Shown in pieces: positions 7,577 to 15,951 of a DNA stretch of 64,000 nt; the stretch's first letter is position 1, and the number at the start of each line of letters is the position of its first letter. The DNA is from Pseudomonadota bacterium (lineage in GTDB: Bacteria; Myxococcota_A; Polyangia; Polyangiales; Polyangiaceae), in contig JAFAER010000001.1 in the NCBI GenBank assembly GCA_023423895.1, forward strand, positions 59,603 to 123,602, in the 5' to 3' direction. Made by a program: the position numbers and the translations under genes. The notes below the pieces were generated by a model, which saw nothing but the letters and a program-made list of their open reading frames with translations, was not told the DNA's origin and made no database searches.

Positions 7577-9144
7577 AGCACGATCCGGACCCGCGCCTTG
7601 GGGCCACGCGGCGTCACGGGATCGACATGGGTCGCCTCGGAGCGCGAGGTCGCGCCGCCGTGCTGTTCGCTGGGCTCGCGCCCGCGCTCGCGCTGGCCGG
7701 CGCCGAAGTCTCGCATCGTCCCCGGATCGGCGAGATTCGGCTGGATGAACGTCCGATCGACGTGGATCCGGGCCTCCGGCACTTCGCGCTGCACATGAGC
7801 CGCGAGCTCGGGTGCATTCGCCATGAGTAGGCTCTTCGCGTGGCTTTTCTCGACCTCCACGTGCACGTCGATGTGAGCGCGCTCGGCATGCGCGCGAACC
7901 TCGACGGCGCCCAGCTCGGGCAGCTCGATTCGACCGCGAGCCTCGCTTCCGAGCGCACGACGATGGCCGACGGCCTCCGCTGCGCGGATTCCGCTCTCGA
8001 TGTCGCGATCGGTCGGGCGCGCGGCGTCCGCGGCCGCCGCCGGAACGTTGACGGCCGCCACCGTCTTGACGCCGTCCGCCGAGACCCCGACGGGGGCCGG
8101 CGGGACGTCGACGGCGTGACCCGCGCCGACCGACGCAACGTCGCCGCTCGCGGGCACGCCCACGCCGAAGTCACGAGCACCGCGCTTCCCTGAAGCTCGA
8201 GCGTGTTCGGCAACGGGGGGCTTCGCGTCGGCGGACATGCGCGCGTGGAGAGCATGTGCGCTCGACTGCGTCGGCGGAGCGACCGCCACGGCTCGAAGCG
8301 GCTCCACTTGGCCAGGGCCACGAGTCGCGCGTGCCGAACGATCCTCGACGGAGGCGGCCGGCGCGGTGACCGAGGCCTCGACGGCTGCCGCCGCGGCCGA
8401 TCGACCGCGAATGCTGGCTCGCTCTCCCGAAAAGGCCGATGTGGCTTCGCTCGGGGTAGGACCATCGTGAGTCGGGGCACGACGACGACCAGCGTCAGCG
8501 CCCCCGAGCTCGGGACTCGGGCCGGCGGTCCGCGCCGCGTGAGGCTCCGCCGGAGCAGCGGCGGGCGAACGTGGCAAGCGAGGCGAACCAGACGGGAACC
8601 CGCGCTCTGCCGACGGAGCCGCGGTCGTCTCGGTCTCTGCCGCGGCCGTCGCGCTCTCCGGAGCGGGCTCCTGGGAGACCTCCTCCGCCGTGACCATTCG
8701 AAGGGGCTCCTCGCGGGCGTCGCTCGCGAGCCGGCTCGACGTCGCATCCACGAGCTCTTCCACGACCGGAGCCGGTGTGGCCGTTGTTTCGGTCGCGGGC
8801 GCGAGCGGCGCTCGACCGTCGGCGGACGGCTCCGCGACCGCGAGCAGCGCCGTCGTCAACATCTCCGGGGGCGGAGGTGGAGGCGCAGCGAACGCCCCGA
8901 AGTAGGGCGAAACTTCACCCGACTCCGAGCCTTCGACGTCCTCCTCCTCCCCGTCCTGCCGGTCGCCGTCGGCAGCGCGGGGCTCTGCTTCCGTGACCGT
9001 TTCTTCCGTCGCGAGCGCGAGTGACATGTCGAAGGCCGCGCGGTCCACGGATCCCTCGGACGCACGACCTGCCTCGGGCGCACCTCCGATCATCGCAAGG
9101 GCGTGCGTTGCCGTCGCGCCCGTCGCGCCAGGAATGTTGTTCAT
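7573..9144 (-). CDS. fliK: Flagellar hook-length control protein FliK
   Basis: The 523-residue protein is mostly low-complexity Ala/Pro/Glu/Arg-rich, as expected of the disordered ruler part. At about residues 405-470 it carries the C-terminal hook-length domain: IELPELGAVEVRAHAERAHI and VEKSHAKSLLMANAPELAAH, matching the P.LG.V.V....L......L...L pattern. FliK measures the hook and switches export specificity through FlhB, which is not encoded here. A clear GAGGAGAG ribosome binding site precedes ATG 9144. Its position between fliJ and flgD is the usual one and strengthens the assignment despite low sequence conservation. Confidence 0.85.
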   Translation of the reverse strand: MNNIPGATGATATHALAMIGGAPEAGRASEGSVDRAAFDMSLALATEETVTEAEPRAADGDRQDGEEEDVEGSESGEVSPYFGAFAAPPPPPPEMLTTALLAVAEPSADGRAPLAPATETTATPAPVVEELVDATSSRLASDAREEPLRMVTAEEVSQEPAPESATAAAETETTAAPSAERGFPSGSPRLPRSPAAAPAEPHAARTAGPSPELGGADAGRRRAPTHDGPTPSEATSAFSGERASIRGRSAAAAAVEASVTAPAASVEDRSARATRGPGQVEPLRAVAVAPPTQSSAHALHARMSADAKPPVAEHARASGKRGARDFGVGVPASGDVASVGAGHAVDVPPAPVGVSADGVKTVAAVNVPAAAADAARPTDRDIESGIRAAEAVGHRRALGSEARGRIELPELGAVEVRAHAERAHIDVHVEVEKSHAKSLLMANAPELAAHVQREVPEARIHVDRTFIQPNLADPGTMRDFGAGQRERGREPSEQHGGATSRSEATHVDPVTPRGPKARVRIVL

Positions 9145-9222
9145 CGTCTCTCCTCGATCGTCACGTCACCGCGTCGCCCCTCGTGTCTCGTCCCTTACGG
9201 ACTCGAACCTCGGGCGACATCG

Positions 9223-9654
9223 TCATCCTGCGCGCTGCTTACGGGCCGCGACGTCATCGTCAGCGAGCCTCGCCAGACGCCGCGTCTCTTCCTTCTGGGC
9301 CTCCACAGAGCGCTCCATCCACGTCTCGAAGCGACGATGCTCGATCCGGGCCGAGGTCATCGCATCCCGGGAAGCCGCCTCCTCCGCGCGCGCGACGGCA
9401 TGCTCGTGCTCTGCAACGTCGATGGCGCGTCGGAGCGCGCGGAGCTCCGCGTCGCGGTACTCGAGATCGAGGGCATCTCCGATGTCGTGAATCGCGTCGA
9501 CGGCCGCGTGCCAGCGCTGCTGCCGCCCGTTCCAAGCTTGCTCGGCCGCCTTCGTCTTCGCGTGTGCGGCGGCGTGGGCGAGCTCGGCTCGTTCGACGTT
9601 GCGGCGCTTCATCTCGATGAGCCGCCCGATCGTCTTCATCTGCTTCGTCATCAT
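9223..9654 (-). CDS. fliJ: Flagellar export chaperone/ATPase stalk protein FliJ
   Basis: The 143-residue, highly charged, almost wholly helical protein is predicted to form a long antiparallel coiled coil, the hallmark of FliJ. There is no signal peptide or membrane segment. It directly follows fliI (two bases apart), which is the conserved order. FliJ inserts into the FliI hexamer and links it to FlhA. Sequence conservation is low in this family, so the identification rests on length, composition and position. Two consecutive ATG codons occur at the start (9654 and 9651). Confidence 0.82.
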   Translation of the reverse strand: MMTKQMKTIGRLIEMKRRNVERAELAHAAAHAKTKAAEQAWNGRQQRWHAAVDAIHDIGDALDLEYRDAELRALRRAIDVAEHEHAVARAEEAASRDAMTSARIEHRRFETWMERSVEAQKEETRRLARLADDDVAARKQRAG

Positions 9655-9656
9655 GG

Positions 9657-10970
9657 TCAGCGGGACCTCTCGGCGATGCCGCGGACACGAGCGATCGTCT
9701 CCGCGCGCGGCGTCGCCTCGTCAGGGACTTGGCGTAGCAACGCTTCGATGGCTGGCTGCAACGTTCGCGCCGCGTCCACCCGGGGGTCCGACCCAGGAAC
9801 GTAGGCTCCGATCTGGATGAGGTCCGCCGCTTCCTCGTAAGCGGCGAGGAGCTCCCGCACGCGGCCCGCTGCGCGGATGTGCTCGGGGGTCGAGACATCG
9901 CGAGCGACGCGGGAGACGCTGCGAAGGACGTCGATGGCTGGGTGGTGCCCGCGGTCTCCGAGCTTCCGGGAGAGGATGACGTGACCGTCGAGGATCCCGC
10001 GGACCGTATCGGCGATCGGATCGTTCATGTCGTCGCCCTCCACGAGCACCGTGTAGACCGCGGTGATCGAACCGGGGCCGCTGTCGCGCCCGGCCCGCTC
10101 GAGCAGCGGCGGCAGCGCGGCGAAGACGGTCGGCGTGTACCCCTTCGTCAGCGGCGGCTCACCGGCCGCGAGCGACGCCTCACGCAGCGCCATCGCGAAG
10201 CGGGTGACGGAGTCCATGACCAGCAGCACGCGCTTACCCTGGCGGCGGAAGTGCTCCGCGATCGCGGTCGCGCGGAGGGCGCCGCGGACACGGACGAGCG
10301 GGGGCGCGTCACTCGTCGCTGCGACGACGACGCAGCGTGAAAGGCTCTCGGGCCCGATCGCATGTCGAACGAAGTCGCCGACCTCCCGACCGCGCTCGCC
10401 GATCAGCGCCGCCACGATCACGTCGGCGTCGGCGTGACGGCAGAGCATGCCCAGCAGGGTGCTCTTGCCGACGCCCGTGCCTGCGAACAGGCCGATACGC
10501 TGCCCTTCCCCGAAGGAGAGAAGCGCGTCGAGCGCCCGAACGCCCGTCTCGAGCGGCTTCTCGATGGGACGTCGCGCGAACGGCGGCGGCGGATCTGCAT
10601 GGAGCGCGGCGCGCGCTGCGCAGCGCGGAGAGGGACGTTGATCCAGCGGACGTCCGAACGCATCGATGACGCGTCCGAGCAGCTCGTCTCCCACCTCGGC
10701 GCTGGCCTCGCTGGTCCGCAGCCGCACGCGGGCGCCCGGAGAGATGCCGGCGGTCGGACCGAGCGGCGCAGCAAGGAGCCGTTCGTCGCGAAAGCCGATC
10801 ACCTCGAGCGTGACGCGCTTCGAGGGCAGGTCGATCTCGAGCTCCCGACCAACCGCCGCCCGCAACCCGGAGATCTCGACGAGCAAGCCGACGACCTTCT
10901 CGACGCGCCCTTCGGCGCGGACGATGGGGGCGGTTCGCGCTTCCGCCTCGTAGCTCGAGAGATTGATCAT
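9657..10970 (-). CDS. fliI: Flagellum-specific export ATPase FliI
   Basis: The 437-residue F1-beta-like ATPase has a Walker A motif at about 164-171 (GTGVGKST), Walker B at 248-253 (VLLVMD) and SVTRFAMALRE following it. The stretch GEPPLTKGYTPTVFAALPPLLERAG, quoted in parts as GEPPLTKGYTP and VFAALPPLLERAG, is typical of FliI and its type III secretion homologues. FliI unfolds and energises export substrates together with FliH and FliJ. The flagellar context excludes a virulence-type ATPase. The start ATG overlaps the fliH stop by four bases. Confidence 0.96.
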   Translation of the reverse strand: MINLSSYEAEARTAPIVRAEGRVEKVVGLLVEISGLRAAVGRELEIDLPSKRVTLEVIGFRDERLLAAPLGPTAGISPGARVRLRTSEASAEVGDELLGRVIDAFGRPLDQRPSPRCAARAALHADPPPPFARRPIEKPLETGVRALDALLSFGEGQRIGLFAGTGVGKSTLLGMLCRHADADVIVAALIGERGREVGDFVRHAIGPESLSRCVVVAATSDAPPLVRVRGALRATAIAEHFRRQGKRVLLVMDSVTRFAMALREASLAAGEPPLTKGYTPTVFAALPPLLERAGRDSGPGSITAVYTVLVEGDDMNDPIADTVRGILDGHVILSRKLGDRGHHPAIDVLRSVSRVARDVSTPEHIRAAGRVRELLAAYEEAADLIQIGAYVPGSDPRVDAARTLQPAIEALLRQVPDEATPRAETIARVRGIAERSR

Positions 10971-11701
10971 GAACGTTCCTTGTCGACGCCGAGCGCGTCG
11001 GAGATCGCGGCGAGGCGTTCGGCGGCGCCGATCGGCACGATGGTGGCCCCTTCGCGGAGCTCACAAGAGCCGCGCCGAAGCGTGGGATCGACGGTGACCT
11101 TGCCGCCGGCGATCTCGTCGGAGAGCAACTCGAGCGGAATGACCTCGGCGACGTCGGGTGCGACGACGAGCGCCGGCGCCGAGCGTCCCGGAAGCGCGGA
11201 CAGTCCTTCGCGAACCCATCCGAGCACCACCGGCGGGTCGAGTGTCACCTCGTGCCCGATGACCCGCCCGGCGACCGACAGCGCAAGTCGAACGACCTCT
11301 GGCTCCGAGTCCTCGAGGATGCGCGCACGCACGGTGGCGAGCTCGGTCACGAGCTGGCCGAGTTGCTCGCGAAGCGCCTGGACTTCGGCCTCGAGCTCGA
11401 GCTCGCGCGTCCGATCGAGCGGGTCGAGCACCGGCACCGGAGGAACCGACATCCTCGCGAGCGGGAGCAGTGACGCCGGGACGGCCGGAGGCCGTGCGCT
11501 CGGACGCAGTTCGACGGAGGTGACGCTCGCCGCGGAGTCGCCGGGAGCCGCGGACGTCGGCGGGTGCGAGCGGACGCTCGGCGGGACTGGTGCGCCTCCG
11601 GGGACGACCCGAGGAAGCCCGATCCACGAGGGGGTCGAGGCGATCCGCGGAGCGCCTGGGCGCGTCCACGGCGCCGGAGTGAAGCGGCGGGCCGCACCCA
11701 T
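10967..11701 (-). CDS. fliH: Flagellar export regulator FliH
   Basis: The 244-residue protein has a long Pro/Ala/Ser-rich N-terminal part (1-95), a coiled-coil stalk with repeated LEAEVQALREQLGQLVTEL-type heptads, and a C-terminal domain. That domain contains VVRLALSVAGRVIGHEV and a basic/hydrophobic end similar to V-type ATPase subunit E. FliH dimerises, binds FliI and docks it at the C-ring. The start overlaps the fliG stop by one base (TGATG). The extended Pro-rich N terminus is longer than in enteric FliH. Confidence 0.88.
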   Translation of the reverse strand: MGAARRFTPAPWTRPGAPRIASTPSWIGLPRVVPGGAPVPPSVRSHPPTSAAPGDSAASVTSVELRPSARPPAVPASLLPLARMSVPPVPVLDPLDRTRELELEAEVQALREQLGQLVTELATVRARILEDSEPEVVRLALSVAGRVIGHEVTLDPPVVLGWVREGLSALPGRSAPALVVAPDVAEVIPLELLSDEIAGGKVTVDPTLRRGSCELREGATIVPIGAAERLAAISDALGVDKERS

Positions 11702-12669
11702 CAGTCGTCCTCGCGGCCGAGGGAGAGCTTGCCCTGGTCCTCGAGCGAGAGCGCAAGATCGACGACCTCGCGCCGCGCCGCTTCGACATCGGCCTTGCGA
11801 ACGTGACCGATGTTCTCGAGATCGTCCTTGATGAGATCGGCTGCGCGCTGGGACAGGCCGCCGAAGACCGCGTCCAGCACCGACTGCGGCGCTCCGCGGA
11901 GGGCGATGGTGAGTCGGTCGGTCGCGACCTCCCGGAGCAGCGTTCGCATCCCGCGCGAGTCGATGCGCGCGAGGTCGTCGAAGGTGAACATCGCCTGCCG
12001 GACGACGGCCGCGAGATCCGGGTCGTCCGCTTCGAGGTTCGACAGGATCGACGTGGCGGCCATCTTCGAAGACGCGTTCAAGAGCTCGGCGGCCTTCGCG
12101 ACCCCGTCGACGCTCACGAGTGCGGTCGCGTCGGACTCCGGAAGCTGCGCCGCAAGTGCGGTGGCGACGTCCTCGAGCACGCTGGCGGGCAGCTGCTTCA
12201 TGCGGCTCATGTGTTTCACGAGCGGCGCCTTCTGCTCGTCACCGAGGGAGTTCAAGATCTCCGCGGCAGCCGCAGGCGACATCATCGAGAGCACCGCTGC
12301 AGCGAGCTGGGGCGGCTCGTTCCCGAGGAGCCCGGCGACGTCTTCGGGCGACGCCGACTCGAGGCGGGCGAGCGGGCTCGTGATGCCGTCCTCGAACACG
12401 GCGCGGGCGCGGTCCTCACCGATCGAGCCGGCCGAGAGCCTACGAAGGTAGCGAAGTCCACCGCGAGGAACTGCGACCGCCGTCTCGGACTTCTCCAGGA
12501 ACTCTTTGAACGTCCGGTCGACGGCGTCCTTCGGCACGGCGCGCATCGTCGATGCCACGGAGCGGAGCTTCCGGATGTCGTCCTCCTCGAGCTCCGCGAC
12601 GATCGGGCGTGCGACCTCCTCGTCGAGGGAGAGCAGGAAGAGGACGGCTTTTTCGGCGTTGGTGATCAT
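11701..12669 (-). CDS. fliG: Flagellar motor switch protein FliG
   Basis: The 322-residue protein begins ITNAEKAVLFLLSLDEE, the FliG N-terminal FliF-binding domain. It has the middle domain with EPPQLAAAVLSMM, where EHPQ is usual, so His is replaced by Pro. The C-terminal torque helix contains MFTFDDLARIDSRGM and LLREVATDRLTIALRGA with its conserved charges. FliG joins the MS ring to FliM and contacts MotA. The EHPQ change is a known variable position between phyla and is not expected to abolish function. It starts 36 bases after fliF. Confidence 0.95.
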   Translation of the reverse strand: MITNAEKAVLFLLSLDEEVARPIVAELEEDDIRKLRSVASTMRAVPKDAVDRTFKEFLEKSETAVAVPRGGLRYLRRLSAGSIGEDRARAVFEDGITSPLARLESASPEDVAGLLGNEPPQLAAAVLSMMSPAAAAEILNSLGDEQKAPLVKHMSRMKQLPASVLEDVATALAAQLPESDATALVSVDGVAKAAELLNASSKMAATSILSNLEADDPDLAAVVRQAMFTFDDLARIDSRGMRTLLREVATDRLTIALRGAPQSVLDAVFGGLSQRAADLIKDDLENIGHVRKADVEAARREVVDLALSLEDQGKLSLGREDD

Positions 12670-12705
12670 CGGAACGTTCTCGGGTGACGTACGGCAGTGG
12701 GAGGA

Positions 12706-14364
12706 TCAGGCAGCTTCTTCGCGGGCCGCATCGTGCTGACCGAGCCACGAACGAACCACGAGGGCGGCGGTGGCGGGGTCACTCGCGGCGCGCTCGCGAA
12801 CGAGGCGGCGCAGGTCATCCGCAGTCGGGGGCTTCTCTTCGGTCGTCGCGCCGAGGATCTCGATGGTGACCGCCTGAGCGCTCTCCTTCTCCTTCGCAGC
12901 GGCAAGCGCGAGGGCAGCAGACACCTTCTTGCGCCTGCGGCGAGCGCGGATCGCGAGGACGCTCGTGAGGAGAACGACGAGCGCAAGCGCTCCTGCCGCG
13001 AACGGCGCGACCTTCTTCACGTCGAGCTTGGGGAGCTCGAACGCCGGCGGCGCGGGGGCGGGCTCCTCGGCAGCGAGGAACGGGACGGATTCGACGGTCA
13101 CCGCATCGCCGCGTCGCTCGTCGAACCCCACTGCGCTCCGAACGAGCGCAGCGATCTTGTCGAGCTCTGCGCTCGACCTCACGGCGCCGTCCGCCGTGGG
13201 GGACCCGTCGATCACGACGGCGACGGTCACGCGCCGAAGCGCTCCACCGGTGACGGTGCGCTTCTCGGTGATGCGATCGACCTCGAAGTTCCTGGTATGC
13301 GACTCGCGCGTCGTTCCTGCGGCGGTGGACGCGACGTCGGCCGCGACACCACCGTCCTCCGCATTCGCTCGGCCGGCGCCGCCGGGAAGATTGCTCTCCG
13401 CGCCGGGCACGCCGGCGACGGGGACGTCGGGCGATCCATTGCGCTCGACGTTGCGCTCTTCGCTCCGGAGCGCGGTCTGCTTCGGGTCGAAGTGATCTTC
13501 GACGCGCTCGACGCGAGCCGGATCGAGGTCGACGGTCACGCGGACATCGGCATGTCCGGGGCCGGTGACCTTCTCGACCATCGCACGCGCACGCTCCTCG
13601 AGCGTCGCTTCGAGCGCGCGGGCCTGAGACGCGCGGTCGTCGTCGCTCGCACCTTCCTCGCCAGCACGCTTCGGCTTGTGGAGGACCGCGCCCTCCGTGG
13701 TCACGACGGCGACGCGGTCGGGGCTGAGGCCCGGCACGGACGTCGAGACGAGATGCACGATGCCCGCGACCTCACCGCCGCCGAGCGCGCGGCCGGAGCG
13801 GAGCTTCAACACGACCGAGGCCGACGACGGCTCGTTCCGGCTGACGAAGACCGACTTCTCCGGGAGCACCAGGTGCACGCGCGCGTTGTGGACCGCGCCG
13901 ACCGTACCGATGGTCCGGGAGAGCTCGCCCTCGAGCGCGCGGCGATAGAGGATGCGCTGCTCGAACTCGGTCGCGCCGAGGCGCATCTTGTCGAAGCTCT
14001 CGAACCCGACGCCACCGCCGCGCGGGAGGCCGCCGCCGGCGAGCTCGAGACGCAGCTCACGCGCCTTCTCCTCCGGGACCTCGATGATGGCGCCGTCGGC
14101 TTCGAGCCGGAACGGCACCTTCATCTCCTTCAGCTTGGCGACGACCGCGGACGCGTCGTCCCGGTCGAGGTTGCTGAAGAGGACGGTGTAGGGCGGGTTC
14201 GACGCGCGAAACGCGAAGAGTCCGGAGAGAAGCGCGAGCGCGACCGCCGTGGAGACGGCGAAGATGCGCGCCGAGCGAGAGAGTCCCTTCCCCCAGGCGA
14301 GCGCCTTGTCCACGACGGGCCGGAGCGGAGCCGGAAGGGAGTCGATGAGGCGCTTGTCAGACAT
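12706..14364 (-). CDS. fliF: Flagellar MS-ring protein FliF
   Basis: The 552-residue protein has two membrane segments (about 34-53 and 452-472) flanking a large periplasmic ring-building region. YTVLFSNLDRDDASAVVAKL is the FliF start of that region, with YRRALEGELSRTIGTVGAV and ARVHLVLPEKSVF further on. The cytoplasmic tail (about 475-552) ends with ADDLRRLVRERAASDP and VVRSWLGQ, the FliG-binding helix. The ATG at 14364 was preferred because GGAG lies six bases upstream; another ATG 18 bases upstream would add six residues. The start overlaps the end of fliE by 8 bases. Confidence 0.94.
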   Translation of the reverse strand: MSDKRLIDSLPAPLRPVVDKALAWGKGLSRSARIFAVSTAVALALLSGLFAFRASNPPYTVLFSNLDRDDASAVVAKLKEMKVPFRLEADGAIIEVPEEKARELRLELAGGGLPRGGGVGFESFDKMRLGATEFEQRILYRRALEGELSRTIGTVGAVHNARVHLVLPEKSVFVSRNEPSSASVVLKLRSGRALGGGEVAGIVHLVSTSVPGLSPDRVAVVTTEGAVLHKPKRAGEEGASDDDRASQARALEATLEERARAMVEKVTGPGHADVRVTVDLDPARVERVEDHFDPKQTALRSEERNVERNGSPDVPVAGVPGAESNLPGGAGRANAEDGGVAADVASTAAGTTRESHTRNFEVDRITEKRTVTGGALRRVTVAVVIDGSPTADGAVRSSAELDKIAALVRSAVGFDERRGDAVTVESVPFLAAEEPAPAPPAFELPKLDVKKVAPFAAGALALVVLLTSVLAIRARRRRKKVSAALALAAAKEKESAQAVTIEILGATTEEKPPTADDLRRLVRERAASDPATAALVVRSWLGQHDAAREEAA

Positions 14365-14722
14365 TGATTCTCCAGAGCTCATGGAAGGCGTCGAGCAGCT
14401 TGTCGCGGACCGAGGCGACCAACCGCATCGAGATCTCGGCTTCCTTCGCCGTGATCATCGTCCCGTGGAGGTCGTCGCTCCGCCCTTGAGCCAGAGCTTC
14501 CACCTTCGCCGTTCCCTCGGCGGCCTTGGCGCTCGCCGCCATCGCGGTGTTCGCGAGGATGGCGCCGAAGCTCACGGCTTCGCCGGAGGAAGTGCTTTCG
14601 ACGGATCCCCTTGCACCCGCCGGGCCGACGCCCGGCTCGCCGCCGATATGTAGGTCTTCCCGCAGTCGCGCTGCGGCATCCGCGAGTGCCCGGGTCCCCG
14701 TCGGCTCGATTTTCAGGCTCAC
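14357..14722 (-). CDS. fliE: Flagellar hook-basal body adaptor FliE
   Basis: The 121-residue protein begins at GTG 14722 inside the flgC stop (GTGA overlap). Its C-terminal two thirds are the FliE signature: SGEAVSFGAILANTAMAA, then HGTMITAKEAEISMRLVASV and the end RDKLLDAFHELWRINV. FliE connects the MS ring to the proximal rod and is the first exported rod component. The longer open frame upstream only reads across flgC in another frame. Order flgB-flgC-fliE-fliF is conserved across bacteria. Confidence 0.93.
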   Translation of the reverse strand: MSLKIEPTGTRALADAAARLREDLHIGGEPGVGPAGARGSVESTSSGEAVSFGAILANTAMAASAKAAEGTAKVEALAQGRSDDLHGTMITAKEAEISMRLVASVRDKLLDAFHELWRINV

Positions 14723-15165
14723 TTGCCGATCCTCAGCGCGGCGCGCGCCATTGCCTTGAGCGATTCGATCGACGTCACGCCAGCCTCGTAGGCTCGAGAG
14801 GCTGTCATCATGTTGACCATCTCCGTCACCACGTTGACGTTCGGGTATTCGACGTATCCGTCGGCATTTGCGTCGGGGTGGCCCGGCTCGTACACGAGCG
14901 CCCCCGGCGTCGTGTCGGGACGGACCTCGGAGAGCTCCACCAGCTCGACCTTGCGGAGCACGGGATCGAAGCTCTTCTCGTCGAGAGGCTTCGCGGCGAA
15001 CACCGGGTCGAGCCGCCGGTAGGGGCCGCCTTCGGCGGTGCGCGTCGTGCGAGCGTTTGCGAGGTTTCCGGCAACGATGTTCATGCGGCTCCGCTCGGCC
15101 GAGAGGCCGGAAGCCGCTACTTCCATCGCGGAGAAGACGCCGGGGCGGATGGGTCCGGTCTTCAT
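14719..15165 (-). CDS. flgC: Flagellar proximal rod protein FlgC
   Basis: The 148-residue protein has the rod-protein N terminus MEVAASGLSAERSRMNIVAGNLANARTT, here cited as MEVAASGLSAE and NIVAGNLAN. Its C terminus is VEYPNVNVVTEMVNMM and ASRAYEAGVTSIESLKAM, where VxxPNVxxVxEMVxMxxAxRxYEAN is the FlgC pattern. The central part is slightly longer than in enteric FlgC. It overlaps flgB and fliE by four bases on each side. Confidence 0.95.
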   Translation of the reverse strand: MKTGPIRPGVFSAMEVAASGLSAERSRMNIVAGNLANARTTRTAEGGPYRRLDPVFAAKPLDEKSFDPVLRKVELVELSEVRPDTTPGALVYEPGHPDANADGYVEYPNVNVVTEMVNMMTASRAYEAGVTSIESLKAMARAALRIGK

Positions 15166-15563
15166 CCGTGCTTCCCGTCGCTAGCTGCCCACGCAAGCGA
15201 CGCGAGCTCGCTCGAGGCGAGCTGCGCGAGCATGTCGTAGCGCATCTGGTTCGTCGCGATTTTGACGGCCTCGCGATCGAGATCGACGCCGTTGCCATCG
15301 GCGCCGCCGGCAGCGCCTGGGTCCTCGATGACACGGCCGACCGCCGATCCGGTCGCCATCGTGCGTGATGACGAGAGATGGCCGGGCTGCGTCGCATCGA
15401 GAGCGACGTGAAGAGCGCCGGCGAACGTTCCCCCACGCTCCAGATCGACCGGCTTGTAGCCCGGGGTGTCGATGTGCGCGAGGTTCGAAGCGAGCAGGTT
15501 GTGCCGCGAGAGGTGGTAGTCGAGCGCCCCTCGGAGATGCTCGACCTTGTCGATGAGGGCCAT
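15162..15563 (-). CDS. flgB: Flagellar proximal rod protein FlgB
   Basis: The 133-residue protein has the FlgB pattern: LRGALDYHLSRHNLLASNLAHIDTPGYK (short segment RHNLLASNLAHIDTPGYK) near the N terminus, the DLxRGG/TF stretch after it, and KIATNQMRYDMLAQLASSEL near the C terminus. FlgB is the innermost rod subunit. It is the first gene of the minus-strand flagellar operon. ATG 15563 gives the expected N terminus; the frame is open further upstream but that stretch is not conserved. It is divergent from flbD with 91 bases between the start codons. Confidence 0.92.
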   Translation of the reverse strand: MALIDKVEHLRGALDYHLSRHNLLASNLAHIDTPGYKPVDLERGGTFAGALHVALDATQPGHLSSSRTMATGSAVGRVIEDPGAAGGADGNGVDLDREAVKIATNQMRYDMLAQLASSELASLAWAASDGKHG

Positions 15564-15623
15564 GGTTACGTGGTCTCCGGCGGGCGCTTCATCCACGGTG
15601 CGTGCCAGCGTCATGGAACTGGC

Positions 15624-15638
15624 TGGCCCGGTCGTTGC
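15624..15638 (+). promoter_or_regulatory. Candidate sigma-54 promoter upstream of flbD-motAB
   Basis: The sequence TGGCCCGGTCGTTGC has the -24 element TGGC and the -12 element TTGC at exactly the sigma-54 spacing (11 bases from start to start), with CCG where ACG is usual. It points toward flbD. A start site about 12 bases after the -12 GC would fall only about five bases before the chosen flbD ATG. This leaves no room for a ribosome binding site, so the call is weak. No equally good element was found toward flgB. Confidence 0.3.
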
Positions 15639-15654
15639 GACAGGGCTCCGTCCG

Positions 15655-15951
15655 ATGCTGAAGCTCACGAGGCTCGACCACCGAACCGTGGCCATCAATC
15701 CGGATCACATCGCCTGGGTCGAGGCGACGCCGGACACTACGCTCTGCCTTCTCGGCGATCGAAAGATCATCGTCCGCGAGACGCTCGACGAAGTCGTCGA
15801 CCGCTTCATCGCGGCGCGCGCCAAGCTCGGCGCCGGTCCCATCGGGATTCCGTCGATGGCACCGTCGACCAGCCGACACTCCAACCGGCCGTCGGGTTTC
15901 CCGTCGGTCCATGCCCCCGTGGTCATCGATGACCGCGACGGAGGTGCGTGA
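15655..15951 (+). CDS. flbD: FlbD-family flagellar protein
   Basis: The 98-residue protein matches the small FlbD/SwrD family in residues 1-58: MLKLTRLDHRTVAINPDHIA and WVEATPDTTLCLLGDRKIIV, where MIxLTRLNGxxxxLNPxxIxxIExTPDT is the family pattern. The gene is found just upstream of motA in many bacteria, as here. In Bacillus the protein is needed for normal motor torque. The last 40 residues are a non-conserved Ser/Pro-rich tail. ATG 15655 is chosen from homology; the frame is open upstream. Its stop overlaps the motA ATG. Confidence 0.85.
   Translation: MLKLTRLDHRTVAINPDHIAWVEATPDTTLCLLGDRKIIVRETLDEVVDRFIAARAKLGAGPIGIPSMAPSTSRHSNRPSGFPSVHAPVVIDDRDGGA

Noticed and set aside
12697..14367. 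A 556-codon open frame on the plus strand opposite fliF
   Set aside because: The fliF frame on the other strand shows clear family motifs throughout; this one has none.
15564..15654. A sigma-54 promoter toward flgB
   Set aside because: On the minus strand TGGCACG is present, but 11 bases on the sequence is GTGG in place of TTGC, so the -12 GC is missing.
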